Shown: piece after piece, positions 42,804-51,756 of the stretch
Position numbering within the stretch: position 1 is the first letter of the stretch
Layout of the letters: each line of letters starts with the position of its first letter
Source of the DNA: Desulfobacteraceae bacterium
Lineage (GTDB): Bacteria; Desulfobacterota; Desulfobacteria; Desulfobacterales; Desulfosalsimonadaceae
Assembly: GCA_003599885.1 (NCBI GenBank)
Contig: QZKW01000013.1
Location: 1-64,000, forward strand
Reading direction: 5' to 3'
DNA length: 64,000 nt
Made by a program: the position numbers and the translations under genes
Notes under the pieces: model-generated
Databases searched by the model: none
What the model was told of the DNA's origin: nothing
What the model saw: only the letters and a program-made list of their open reading frames with translations

Positions 42804-45335
42804 ATGACTATTTTAGACAAATTTACAGAAGGGGAAGTGATTCTTCCCCCGAATAATCCAAATGGGCTCACAATGCGGGCAAAGCTTCTATTCACACTGA
42901 TTCCATCGGTAATTTTTATTTTGATGGTAACCGGATATATCGCTTATTTGACTTCCACTCATTTTCTCAATCAGGCATTGGAAAGAAGCTCAAAACTTCA
43001 GGTAAAAGCGGTGGCACATGAAATAGAAGGCGTTCTTGCGAGAGGCATGCAGGATTTATTGTTTATTTCGCGCAATTTTTCAGGCAGTGAGGGATTGCGC
43101 AAGGCCTTTGCCAATTTCAGCGATCTGGAAAAGGTCGATTATCGTGAAATAGGATTTATCTCGCAAAAAGACGCGTCGCATCTGTATTTTGTTTCCAGGG
43201 ATAATCAGGTGCTTCAAATACAAAATTCTGTTATTTCATCCATTAATCCAGACCCAAGATTGTATCTGGAAGAGCTTGCGCGATTAAAATCCGGTGAGGT
43301 CTGGATATCCCCGATCGTTGAGGTTGAGTATCCTTTCCCTCAGGTGCCAAACCCCAACCAGAAGTTCCGTTCCAAGGTGATTTATTTCGGGACCCCGTAT
43401 GTTTTTGAAAATGGGGAACAAGCCGGATTTTTGCTGTTATCGATGGATGTCAGGATGCTCCGGAATATTTTATCCTTATATAATTCCCCTCAGTCTCCCT
43501 TATGGGCCTTTCCCAGGACTCCTGAACTCCGGTTCACCTATGTTTTTGATCTGGATGGATGGATGCTGTTTCAATCCGAGGACTTTGGAAAAAAAGATCT
43601 GCCGATTTCAACGGATCTGGCAAGGGGAGATTATGTGAACGGCACGCTGGGAAAGCCCGGCCTCGAAGCCGCTTTCCGGCCGGCCGCTCATTATTTGCCA
43701 TTCTGGAAAATGGTTAATGATGTCAAAGAAGAAAGATTTGATTTAATAGAAATGACGGGAGAGGCCCAGGAGCCATCGGATGTCAAAAGCTATTCTCTGT
43801 CTTATACCCCTATTCGGTTTCAGGAAAAGGTGATTGCGGGTATCGCCTATGTAGACCGGACCCGGCTTACTCTTGCCGCTGGATATAAGCATATGGACAT
43901 GATGCTGATTTTATCCATAATCACCATTGTGGCGGTCTCCCTGATTATTTTTGTCCTTTCCCATTTGATCACAAAACCGATTTTTAAGCTGGCGGCGGCT
44001 GTCAATAACATTCAAAAAAGCAGAAAACTGGAGCCTATCGATATTCGAAATGCCGGGTACGAAATCCATCTGCTTCAAAATGCCATTAACAGCATGATGG
44101 ATGTGGTTAATGTCCAGATGGCTGAAATTAGAAAAAAAGACCTTAAAATTCAGGATGTTGAATATAGAGAAAAAATACAGCTGGATTCCGAATTCCCAAA
44201 GACGTCACAGGAAACATCCATCGATCCATTGCCGGAAATGGTTGGTTTCGGGGATAAAATTGAATGGTTGAAATCCGATATTTTAAAAGCAGCGAGGGCA
44301 GATGCCGATGTGTTGATTATCGGGGAAACCGGGACCGGCAAGCAGCTCACCGCAGAGGCGATTCACCGGCACAGCCGACGGAATAATCATCCCTTTATAT
44401 CAATTAATTGCGGTGAGCTTTCGGAAAATTTGCTCCAGGACAGTTTGTTCGGGCATGTGAAAGGCGCGTTTACCGAGGCGAAAACAGATAGGAAAGGCGC
44501 ATTTCTGGAGGCAAACGGCGGTACCCTTTTTCTGGATGAAATTCAGACCGCCTCTTCCAATGTTCAACAGGCACTTCTTCGCACAGTGGCCGTTCGTAAA
44601 ATAAAGCCCTTGGGTTCTGATAAGGAATTTGACGTGGATGTGCGGTTGATTTGCGCCACCAATATTGATTTACGGCTCCTGATAGACAAAGGGCAGTTCC
44701 GCTCTGATTTGTATTTCCGGCTGAAAGTAATAACAATTGCCACCCCGCCCCTCCGGGAACACATGGAAAATATACCTGTTCTGGTGGACCATTGTCTGAG
44801 ACAACTGCGGGATGTCACTCGGCGGGAAGGACTTGGAATGAGCAAGGGAGCGCTTGAAAAAATGAAGCGATACTCCTGGCCGGGGAATGTGAGGGAGTTG
44901 ATGAATTGCTTGACCCGGGCCTTTGTTATGACGACAAATCATACTATTCAGGCGGAGGATATCCTGCTGGACGCGGATGAAGACAAGTCCTTTGCATCCG
45001 GTCGGCTTAATTCAGCTCAGGTGAAGGATACGGCAAACGAAAAACAGCATGTTTCTAAAGAAACAGATCATATGCGATCGTATGAGGAAGGTATTGATTC
45101 TAAAGCATTCCCGGCTTTTCACGCCGCTGTCCAGTTGAATACCCGCCAGCAGAAAGTAATCCCGTATCTCTTGTCCCATAAGACGATTACCCGAAATGAA
45201 TACCAGAAGCAAGTGGATGAAAACGTGTCCGCCAGAACGGCTAATTATGATTTGCAGGATCTGGTTAAAAAAGGAATGCTGAAAAAACAGGGCAGCGGAC
45301 CTTCAACCCGTTATGTTCTTACTGAATTCGTTTAA
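42804..45335 (+). CDS. Membrane-bound sigma-54-activator-like AAA+ regulator, atypical
   Basis: An 843-residue protein. TM1 (about 28-50), an extracytoplasmic region of about 320 residues resembling a Cache-type sensor, TM2 (about 372-394), then a HAMP-like linker and an AAA+ domain. Walker A is IGETGTGKQL (about 505), Walker B GGTLFLDE (about 572), the arginine-finger region is LYFRLKVI. The sigma-54-contacting loop reads GAFTEA (554-559), not GAFTGA. The C-terminus lacks the Fis-type helix-turn-helix; residues about 780-843 (SHKTITRNEYQKQVDENVSA, then GMLKKQGSGPSTRYVL) look like a winged helix. It is divergent from the sigma-54-driven exporter operon and 12 bases from the PEP-synthase-like gene. 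It is probably the activator for that promoter, if GAFTEA allows it. Confidence 0.8.
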   Translation: MTILDKFTEGEVILPPNNPNGLTMRAKLLFTLIPSVIFILMVTGYIAYLTSTHFLNQALERSSKLQVKAVAHEIEGVLARGMQDLLFISRNFSGSEGLRKAFANFSDLEKVDYREIGFISQKDASHLYFVSRDNQVLQIQNSVISSINPDPRLYLEELARLKSGEVWISPIVEVEYPFPQVPNPNQKFRSKVIYFGTPYVFENGEQAGFLLLSMDVRMLRNILSLYNSPQSPLWAFPRTPELRFTYVFDLDGWMLFQSEDFGKKDLPISTDLARGDYVNGTLGKPGLEAAFRPAAHYLPFWKMVNDVKEERFDLIEMTGEAQEPSDVKSYSLSYTPIRFQEKVIAGIAYVDRTRLTLAAGYKHMDMMLILSIITIVAVSLIIFVLSHLITKPIFKLAAAVNNIQKSRKLEPIDIRNAGYEIHLLQNAINSMMDVVNVQMAEIRKKDLKIQDVEYREKIQLDSEFPKTSQETSIDPLPEMVGFGDKIEWLKSDILKAARADADVLIIGETGTGKQLTAEAIHRHSRRNNHPFISINCGELSENLLQDSLFGHVKGAFTEAKTDRKGAFLEANGGTLFLDEIQTASSNVQQALLRTVAVRKIKPLGSDKEFDVDVRLICATNIDLRLLIDKGQFRSDLYFRLKVITIATPPLREHMENIPVLVDHCLRQLRDVTRREGLGMSKGALEKMKRYSWPGNVRELMNCLTRAFVMTTNHTIQAEDILLDADEDKSFASGRLNSAQVKDTANEKQHVSKETDHMRSYEEGIDSKAFPAFHAAVQLNTRQQKVIPYLLSHKTITRNEYQKQVDENVSARTANYDLQDLVKKGMLKKQGSGPSTRYVLTEFV

Positions 45336-45347
45336 AAATAGGCGGTT

Positions 45348-47927
45348 ATGTTAACTCGAATTAAAGCATTATTTCAAAAAACCCGGAAGGAACCGGTTGA
45401 CCAGGCCGAGGTCATGAATATTTTCCGGAAAAAATATACCAACTTTAAAGCGCTTTTGGAGTCCAACGCCGAGCTGTTGAAAATCATATCCGGCATGGAG
45501 GAGAAACTAACGGCCCAGTATGTTTTTGGCATGTCCTATATCCGTTCGGAAATGGCGCGAGTGGTGTTTCATACGCTGCGGTTGATCAAAAGTTTTGAGG
45601 AACTGTCCGGACGAAAATATCCTGAGCTGATGGTGGCGTTGCATCGTATTCAATCGGAGGTCAATCAGGAACTGGAATTGAAAAATGTGCCAAGAGGGGT
45701 GAATTTTGTATTGCCCTATGACCGGATTACCCGGGACCAGGTGGATTTTGTGGGCGGAAAAAACGCCAACCTCGGGGAGATCAAAAGCCGGGTACATCTG
45801 CCCATTCCCAATGGATTTGCCATTACCACCACTGCTTTTGATGAATTGATTGCGTTTAATGACCTGGAAGATGAAATCAGAAAGCAGAAAATGGAACTGA
45901 GTTCCAAAGACCCGGAATCCCTTATCCGGGTCAGCGACAGCATTCAGCGTATGTTCCGGGAAGCCAGCGTGCCCCCGGCTGTTGAACAGGCCATATTAAA
46001 CGCCTATACTCAGGAAATCAGTCCGGACGGCTCCATCCGGGTGGCGCTCAGAAGCAGCGCCATCGGCGAGGACAGCGAATTGTCCTTTGCCGGACAGTAT
46101 CAGAGTTTTTTAAATGTCCCAAAGCAGGATATTATTCAAAAATACAAGGAAGTCCTTGCCAGTATGTTTTCCCCCAGGGCCATGTCCTATCGCCAGCACA
46201 TGGGGATCCCCTTTGAGGATGTCGCCATGTGCGTGGCGTGTATGGAAATCATCAATGCCAGAGCCGGCGGCGTCATATACACAAGACATCCGTTTCAACT
46301 GCAGAAGACCCATATCATCATCAACGCCACCTGGGGACTGGGCGCTCCGGTTGTGGACGGTGTTGTGACGCCGGACACCTATGAACTTTCAAAGACCTCT
46401 CCGCCGTCATTAATGTCATTCACCGTATCTTCCAAGGAAAAAAGTTTTGGGACCAGCGAGGACGGGTATCTGACTGAATCTGCGGTGCCGACGGATTTGC
46501 AGAAGTCTGCCTGCCTCACCGAAGCACAGGCGGTGAAGCTTGCCGAATACGCCCTTAGGCTGGAAAACCATTTTCAAGCGCCCCAGGACATTGAATGGGC
46601 GATAGATCAGAACAACGAGCCGGTGATTCTTCAAACCCGTCCGCTTAAGATCGAAGGGGAAAGAGGCACATTCTTTTCCACCCAGAAGTTTGACGCATAC
46701 CCCGTTCTTCTGGAAACAGGCAGTGTCGCCTGTCCGGGGGTGGGATGCGGTCCGGCCCACATTGTCCATTCTGAATCGGACCTGCTGTCTTTCCCGGATG
46801 GCGGCGTACTGGTGGCGGCCCATTCCTCCCCCCAGTATGTCATTGTGATGGAGAAAGCTCAGGCCATCGTCGCCAACGCCGGCAGTATCATGGGGCATAT
46901 GGCTTCCGTGGCCCGTGAGTTTCAAGTCCCCACTCTGTTAAACACAAAAACCGCCACCACCTCAATTCAGCATGGCGCAGTGGTCACAGTGGACGCATTC
47001 TCAGGAAGGGTATATGCCGGAAAAGTCACCGAGCTTTTGGGCATGCGATGGGATCGGGGTGCCTTCATGAAAGACACGCCCGTGTACCAGACCCTTCAAA
47101 AACTGGCCCGGCATATCGTGCCGCTCAATCTCACCAATCCAAAATCCCGTAAATTCATCCCCGGAAATTGTAAAACCATTCACGACATCATGCGGCTGAC
47201 CCATGAACTGTCCTATGGGGAGGTGTTCCAGATCAGCGATTTCACGACGGATCACGGCAGAATTTCAAGAAAGCTGGCAGCTCCCCTGCCCATTGATCTG
47301 TATGTAATTGATCTGGGGGGCGGGCTTGAAGGGGTGGAACATCGATCGAAAATCAGTCCGGATCAGGTGGTGTCCGCACCGTTCAAGGCCCTTTTGGGGG
47401 GGTTGCTCCATAAGGATTTATGTGCGTTTGGACCTCGGCCCATCAATGTGAAGGGGTTTCTTTCGGTAATGTCCGAGCAAATGATGGCCCCTCCCAATCA
47501 GACGGCAGTGAGATTCGGGGACCGGAGTTACGCCATTGTCTCGGACAAATACCTGAATTTCAGTTCCCGTGTGGGATATCATTACAGCATTCTGGACAGT
47601 TACTGCGGCCAGAATGCCATGAAGAATTACATCAATTTTCAATTCAAGGGCGGGGCGGCCGATGATATCCGCCGAAACCGGCGCGCCCGGTTGATTCAAC
47701 AGATCCTTGAAGCGGGCGGTTTTCTCGTGGAAGTGCAGGGGGACCGCGTCAATGCGCGGTTTGTAAAACAGGAACCCCAGGTGACTGCGGAAAAGCTGGA
47801 TTTGCTGGGCAGGTTGCTTATCTATACCCGTCAGATGGACATGCTGATGAACAGCGAGAGTGTTGTGGATATCCTGTGTTCGCAATTTTTAGAAGGCAGA
47901 TACGATTTAAGCGGCATTTCCGGTTGA
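45348..47927 (+). CDS. PEP synthase / pyruvate phosphate dikinase-like protein with atypical C-terminus
   Basis: An 859-residue protein. A helical N-terminus (1-120) precedes the ATP-binding domain that starts DFVGGKNANLGEIKSR; RVALRSSAIGEDSELSFAGQ and EPVILQTRPL are family motifs. The phosphohistidine domain has GSIMGHMASVAREFQVPTLL with His517. Beyond about residue 570 a PEP-binding TIM barrel would be expected, but the C-terminal 290 residues (DLYVIDLGGGLEGVEHRSKI; DKYLNFSSRVGYHYSILDSY) do not look like it. ATP-driven phosphotransfer to an unknown acceptor, or a regulatory role, is therefore more likely than PEP synthesis. It is 12 bases after the AAA+ regulator, so the two are co-transcribed. 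Confidence 0.78.
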   Translation: MLTRIKALFQKTRKEPVDQAEVMNIFRKKYTNFKALLESNAELLKIISGMEEKLTAQYVFGMSYIRSEMARVVFHTLRLIKSFEELSGRKYPELMVALHRIQSEVNQELELKNVPRGVNFVLPYDRITRDQVDFVGGKNANLGEIKSRVHLPIPNGFAITTTAFDELIAFNDLEDEIRKQKMELSSKDPESLIRVSDSIQRMFREASVPPAVEQAILNAYTQEISPDGSIRVALRSSAIGEDSELSFAGQYQSFLNVPKQDIIQKYKEVLASMFSPRAMSYRQHMGIPFEDVAMCVACMEIINARAGGVIYTRHPFQLQKTHIIINATWGLGAPVVDGVVTPDTYELSKTSPPSLMSFTVSSKEKSFGTSEDGYLTESAVPTDLQKSACLTEAQAVKLAEYALRLENHFQAPQDIEWAIDQNNEPVILQTRPLKIEGERGTFFSTQKFDAYPVLLETGSVACPGVGCGPAHIVHSESDLLSFPDGGVLVAAHSSPQYVIVMEKAQAIVANAGSIMGHMASVAREFQVPTLLNTKTATTSIQHGAVVTVDAFSGRVYAGKVTELLGMRWDRGAFMKDTPVYQTLQKLARHIVPLNLTNPKSRKFIPGNCKTIHDIMRLTHELSYGEVFQISDFTTDHGRISRKLAAPLPIDLYVIDLGGGLEGVEHRSKISPDQVVSAPFKALLGGLLHKDLCAFGPRPINVKGFLSVMSEQMMAPPNQTAVRFGDRSYAIVSDKYLNFSSRVGYHYSILDSYCGQNAMKNYINFQFKGGAADDIRRNRRARLIQQILEAGGFLVEVQGDRVNARFVKQEPQVTAEKLDLLGRLLIYTRQMDMLMNSESVVDILCSQFLEGRYDLSGISG

Positions 47928-47942
47928 TGTTCTCGGCTGATG

Positions 47943-48335
47943 TCAACTGATTTTGTCTTTTTCCATCTTTTGTTCATAGGCGTTTGATATTTTGACCAGC
48001 AGTTCGTCGGTGTCACAGGGCTTCAGGAGATAATCATAGGCCCCGTATCTGACGATTTCCATTGCCGTATCCAGTGAAGCGTGCCCCGACAGCACAATGA
48101 CTTCGGCTTTTATTCCCTGTTCCTTCATGCGTTTCAGTACCTCAATACCGCTGATGCCGGGCATTTTTACATCCAGAAGCACAACGTCATAAGGGTTGCG
48201 GTCGATCTCTTCAAGAGCGTCTTCCCCGCGGTTCACCGCAAATGCTGAGATGTTGCGGGCAGCTAAAATTTTCAGTAACGAACGGCAGAAATGCTCTTCG
48301 TCGTCAACGATCAGGATTTTTGCTCTTTCGGGCAT
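47943..48335 (-). CDS. Single-domain response regulator
   Basis: A 130-residue stand-alone receiver. The acidic pair VDDEE, phospho-acceptor Asp55 (VVLLDVKMPGISG), the Ser/Thr region VLSGHAS and Lys in YLLKPCD are all present. The sequence resembles NtrC-type receivers. There is no output domain, so it acts through protein contact. It ends 15 bases from the convergent PEP-synthase-like gene. No histidine kinase is next to it; it may connect to the AAA+ regulator/dikinase-like pair on the other strand, but this is inference. Confidence 0.88.
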   Translation of the reverse strand: MPERAKILIVDDEEHFCRSLLKILAARNISAFAVNRGEDALEEIDRNPYDVVLLDVKMPGISGIEVLKRMKEQGIKAEVIVLSGHASLDTAMEIVRYGAYDYLLKPCDTDELLVKISNAYEQKMEKDKIS

Positions 48336-48391
48336 GATGGCTTGATTCTCAACGGTTAAAAAGTTCTGGGTTAATTGGGCGGGCGGCCTTG

Positions 48392-49435
48392 TTATCCGGT
48401 TTTCTCATTTTGGGGGAACAGGAATGAAGCAACAATGCTCACCAGCAGGGTACCAAGAATGATATAAAGGGAATAGATATTTTTAAACCCGATTTCAAGC
48501 AGGAATTCATGGCAGATCAGTTTGATGCCGACAAAACCCAGCAAAAAGGCGACTCCGATTTTAATATAATGGAAATATTCAATAATTTTAATCAACAAAA
48601 AGAACAGGGACCGCAGGCCGATTATCGCGAAAATATTCGAAAAGAACACGATGTACGGGTCGCGGGTGATGGAAAATATGGCGGGAATGGAATCAAAGGC
48701 GAATATCAGGTCTGTGAACTCAATTAAAAGAAGCACGACAAATAATGGGGTCATGAAAAGTTTATGATGCTTCCTTACAAAAAAATGATGCTTTTCAAAC
48801 GTGGGGGTGATTCGGAAGTGACCGGACAAGAATTGAACAAGTCCGTGTTCACGTACGTCGATGGTTTCATCCTTGTTCCGGTCCAGAAACATTTTGACGC
48901 CAGTGAAGATCAGGAATCCGCCGAAAACAATTAAAATCCAGTCGAATCTCTGAATTAACGCGGAGCCGGCGAAAATGAAAAAAAATCGTAAGACAATTGC
49001 CCCCAGGATGCCCCAGAACAATACCTGCTTATAGTTTTTAGGCGGGACTGAAAAACTCTTCAGAATCATCATGATGACAAAAATATTGTCAATGCTCAGC
49101 GTGTATTCCAGCAGATATCCCGTCAGGTAATCGGTTGCAATGTTTTTCCTGTAAATAGCCAGAGATTCAGAAAGGTTGTCCGTAACGAGGAGATGAGGAG
49201 CATATTTGTTTTTGTATTCTATGAGCGACGCCAGGCTGTCGATACTGTGGATCTGTTCGCCGATGTGCATGATGATGAAATAAAAGCCGACAGCCAGGGC
49301 CACCCATATGCTTGTCCAAAAGGCGGATTCCTTGAGTGAGATCACATGCTTGTTTTTCCCGACAAACACCAGATCAAAAACAAGTATTCCAGTGATTGAC
49401 AGGATGAACAGAGAAAAAAATAACGTATTGTCCAT
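48392..49435 (-). CDS. TerC/Alx family membrane protein
   Basis: A 347-residue protein with about nine membrane spans and the TerC signatures YLLEYTLSIDNIFVIMMILK and IEFTDLIFAFDSIPAIFSIT, whose Asp residues are linked to metal (Mn2+) export or tellurite resistance. Length fits Alx (about 320). Its ATG touches the stop codon of the upstream DedA gene with no intervening base, so translation is coupled. In other bacteria TerC and DedA proteins occur together in membrane and metal homeostasis. Confidence 0.9.
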   Translation of the reverse strand: MDNTLFFSLFILSITGILVFDLVFVGKNKHVISLKESAFWTSIWVALAVGFYFIIMHIGEQIHSIDSLASLIEYKNKYAPHLLVTDNLSESLAIYRKNIATDYLTGYLLEYTLSIDNIFVIMMILKSFSVPPKNYKQVLFWGILGAIVLRFFFIFAGSALIQRFDWILIVFGGFLIFTGVKMFLDRNKDETIDVREHGLVQFLSGHFRITPTFEKHHFFVRKHHKLFMTPLFVVLLLIEFTDLIFAFDSIPAIFSITRDPYIVFFSNIFAIIGLRSLFFLLIKIIEYFHYIKIGVAFLLGFVGIKLICHEFLLEIGFKNIYSLYIILGTLLVSIVASFLFPQNEKTG

Positions 49436-50104
49436 TTAAATATTTTGAGAATTTGAGAGTTTTTTCCGGTCCATTTGCATGCGGATGAATTCGACAAGGG
49501 CAGGGATTCCGGGTATCAGCACCAGCGCCATGATGACCATGCTGAAATTTTCCTTGATGATTGGGAGTGAGCCAAACCAGTAACCGGCCAGAATAAAAAC
49601 CAATACCCAGAGAATCCCGCCGAATATATTGAAAAATAAAAATCTCGGATAGGTCATGCTGCCGATGCCTGCCACAAAAGGCGCAAATGTCCGGATGATG
49701 GGCAGAAACCGGGCGATGATGATGGTTTTGCCGCCATGTTTTTTATAGAAGGCGTGGGTTCGCCGGAGGTATTCCTTATTTAAAAAACGTCCGTGATCGT
49801 CATGGAACACTTTCGGTCCCAAAAAATGTCCGATGGAATAATTGACCGTATCGCCGAGGATGGCGGCCATGGAGATCAGCAGGATTGCAAGACGGACATC
49901 TAAAGCGCCGATGGCGGCCATGGAACCCGTTGCGAACAGAAGGGAGTCGCCGGGCAGGAGGGGGGTGACCACAAGCCCGGTTTCGCAGAAGACAATGATA
50001 AATAAGATCAAATACACCCATGTGCCATAATCGGTGCATAAGTCTTTTAAATGAATGTCAATATGAAGTATAAAATCAGCTAAATGTCCGATAATCTCGA
50101 TCAT
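49436..50104 (-). CDS. DedA family membrane protein
   Basis: A 222-residue DedA/VTT-domain protein. FCETGLVVTPLLPGDSLLFA and YSIGHFLGPKVF followed by FLPIIRTFAPFVAGIGSM are the family motifs. Members flip polyprenyl phosphate and phospholipids across the inner membrane. It is coupled to the downstream terC gene. The upstream region to the terminator at 50273 shows no consensus promoter, and the ribosome-binding site is weak. Confidence 0.92.
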   Translation of the reverse strand: MIEIIGHLADFILHIDIHLKDLCTDYGTWVYLILFIIVFCETGLVVTPLLPGDSLLFATGSMAAIGALDVRLAILLISMAAILGDTVNYSIGHFLGPKVFHDDHGRFLNKEYLRRTHAFYKKHGGKTIIIARFLPIIRTFAPFVAGIGSMTYPRFLFFNIFGGILWVLVFILAGYWFGSLPIIKENFSMVIMALVLIPGIPALVEFIRMQMDRKKLSNSQNI

Positions 50105-50272
50105 GGTAATCTTTTCCGCAAGGATGGGTTATTTGGATCTCAACTTCAGTATACGAGCCATTAACATGAAGACCATACGGTGTAAAGCCAAAAAAAATGC
50201 ACTATAAGACCGTTTTTTAGAGAAGAAAGTTCCGTAAACACATGGTCAAATTCTCATATGGGGTATACCAAA

Positions 50273-50316
50273 AAAAAGCGGGTACCGGTTTTTATCAAAC
50301 CTGTTCCCGCTTTTTT
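50273..50316. terminator. Terminator of the ATP synthase Fo operon
   Basis: AAAAAAGCGGGTACCGGTTT and AAACCTGTTCCCGCTTTTTT form a long stem (two mismatches) around TTATC/G, with A- and T-tracts. It lies 40 bases downstream of the last Fo gene and works in both directions, separating the operon from dedA. Confidence 0.85.
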
Positions 50317-50355
50317 GAGAATGAATATTTCTGCAGCTGCCAGCCGATGAAAACC

Positions 50356-50964
50356 TTATGCGGATTTTTTAGCGACTTCTGAAAGATTGGAAACAAAAAG
50401 ATCCAGCAACTTGTTGTGGTCCGAGTCGTTGATTTCTTTAGGGAGCCGCTTTAAAGCCAACGCACTGGCTTCATCCGCCAGTTCGGACATAAACTGATTT
50501 TTTGCCTGAACAATCTGATTGGTGGCTTTTAATTTTTCAGCTTCAATAATGTTTTTGCCCTGCGCCGTTGCGTCGTCAATGATTTTTTGTTTGGAGCGTT
50601 CGCCGTCCTCCATAATTCTTGCCTTGATCTGTTCAAACCGGGCACTGCTGTCCGCAATCATCTGCTGGGCTTTATTGATGTTAACTTCCAGGGCATTTTT
50701 TTGTTTTTGAAGCCGGTGGATCTCGTCGGCCACCTCGTCTTTTTGCCCCTTTAGAAAATTCATGAGCGGCTTGCGGCCGAATTTTACGGCCAAAAATACA
50801 AAAATAAAGAAATTTATATAGGTCATGACCTGGTCATAAATAGGTCGCCATCCGGGATCTGCGGCAACCGCTGATGAGGTCAGCAGGAGAACGCCGAGCA
50901 GCGCGATGATGGAGCAGACGCAGAAACGCCGCAACAAGTTGCCTGATTGATTCAAATAATTCAT
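50356..50964 (-). CDS. atpF: ATP synthase Fo subunit b
   Basis: A 202-residue b subunit: a signal-like hydrophobic start (FCVCSIIALLGVLLLTSSAVA), a membrane helix (VMTYINFFIFVFLAVKFGRK), then a long charged helix (QKNALEVNINKAQQMIADSS) forming the peripheral stalk, and a C-terminal segment for the delta subunit. The extra N-terminal hydrophobic stretch resembles b subunits of other Desulfobacterota. The ATG follows GGAGG and overlaps the b' gene by four bases. Together with b' it makes a heterodimeric stator. It ends the Fo operon; no F1 genes follow. Confidence 0.9.
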   Translation of the reverse strand: MNYLNQSGNLLRRFCVCSIIALLGVLLLTSSAVAADPGWRPIYDQVMTYINFFIFVFLAVKFGRKPLMNFLKGQKDEVADEIHRLQKQKNALEVNINKAQQMIADSSARFEQIKARIMEDGERSKQKIIDDATAQGKNIIEAEKLKATNQIVQAKNQFMSELADEASALALKRLPKEINDSDHNKLLDLFVSNLSEVAKKSA

Positions 50965-51416
50965 TGGACCAGCCTCCGATCCAGCACTTTTTCCATGATT
51001 AAGAGCGCCAGTTTTTCGGATTCGTTTTTGATTTCGACTCTGGCTTTTGATATCTGGTTGTTGATAAATTGCTGGCTTTCCATCTTTATAGCCTGAATAT
51101 CTTTTCGGGCCGCATCCAGAATGCCGTTAGCTTGCTGGGTCCCGTCCTCTTCCAGGCTTTCTCTGTGCTGGTTGGCCTCTTTTATCGCCGCCAGTTCCTG
51201 GGCCCGCACCTGTTCATCCATTTCCTTGAGCTGATTTTTTGACTGTTCAATACTTCCGGAAATATCATTGATATACTCTTCCCGTTCATTCATGACTTGA
51301 CTCAGGGGTCTGAACATAATCCGGTTAATGATAAACAGAAAAATCAAAAAGGAAATCATTTCAATGAAAACGGTTTCGTTGATCGTGATAAGCCCTATTG
51401 TGCTGATTATTTGCAT
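50961..51416 (-). CDS. atpF': ATP synthase Fo subunit b'
   Basis: A 151-residue b' subunit. One N-terminal membrane helix (ETVFIEMISFLIFLFIINRI) is followed by MFRPLSQVMNEREEYINDIS and a long amphipathic helix. Presence of both b and b' genes is typical of cyanobacteria, alphaproteobacteria and many Desulfobacterota. GAGG lies six bases before the ATG. It is translationally coupled to atpF and lies 35 bases after the single-hairpin c gene. Confidence 0.88.
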   Translation of the reverse strand: MQIISTIGLITINETVFIEMISFLIFLFIINRIMFRPLSQVMNEREEYINDISGSIEQSKNQLKEMDEQVRAQELAAIKEANQHRESLEEDGTQQANGILDAARKDIQAIKMESQQFINNQISKARVEIKNESEKLALLIMEKVLDRRLVQ

Positions 51417-51451
51417 CTTCGGCCTCTATTCGTGATAAATATCTTTAATCG

Positions 51452-51712
<261 letters not shown>

Positions 51713-51756
51713 TTATGTTGTTGAGGTAATTAACTGAGTTTATATTTTGTTTTTAT

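Noticed and set aside
42653-42856. 67-residue plus-strand open frame across the divergent promoters
   Set aside because: Covers both the sigma-54 and sigma-70 promoter elements and has no domain or ribosome-binding site.
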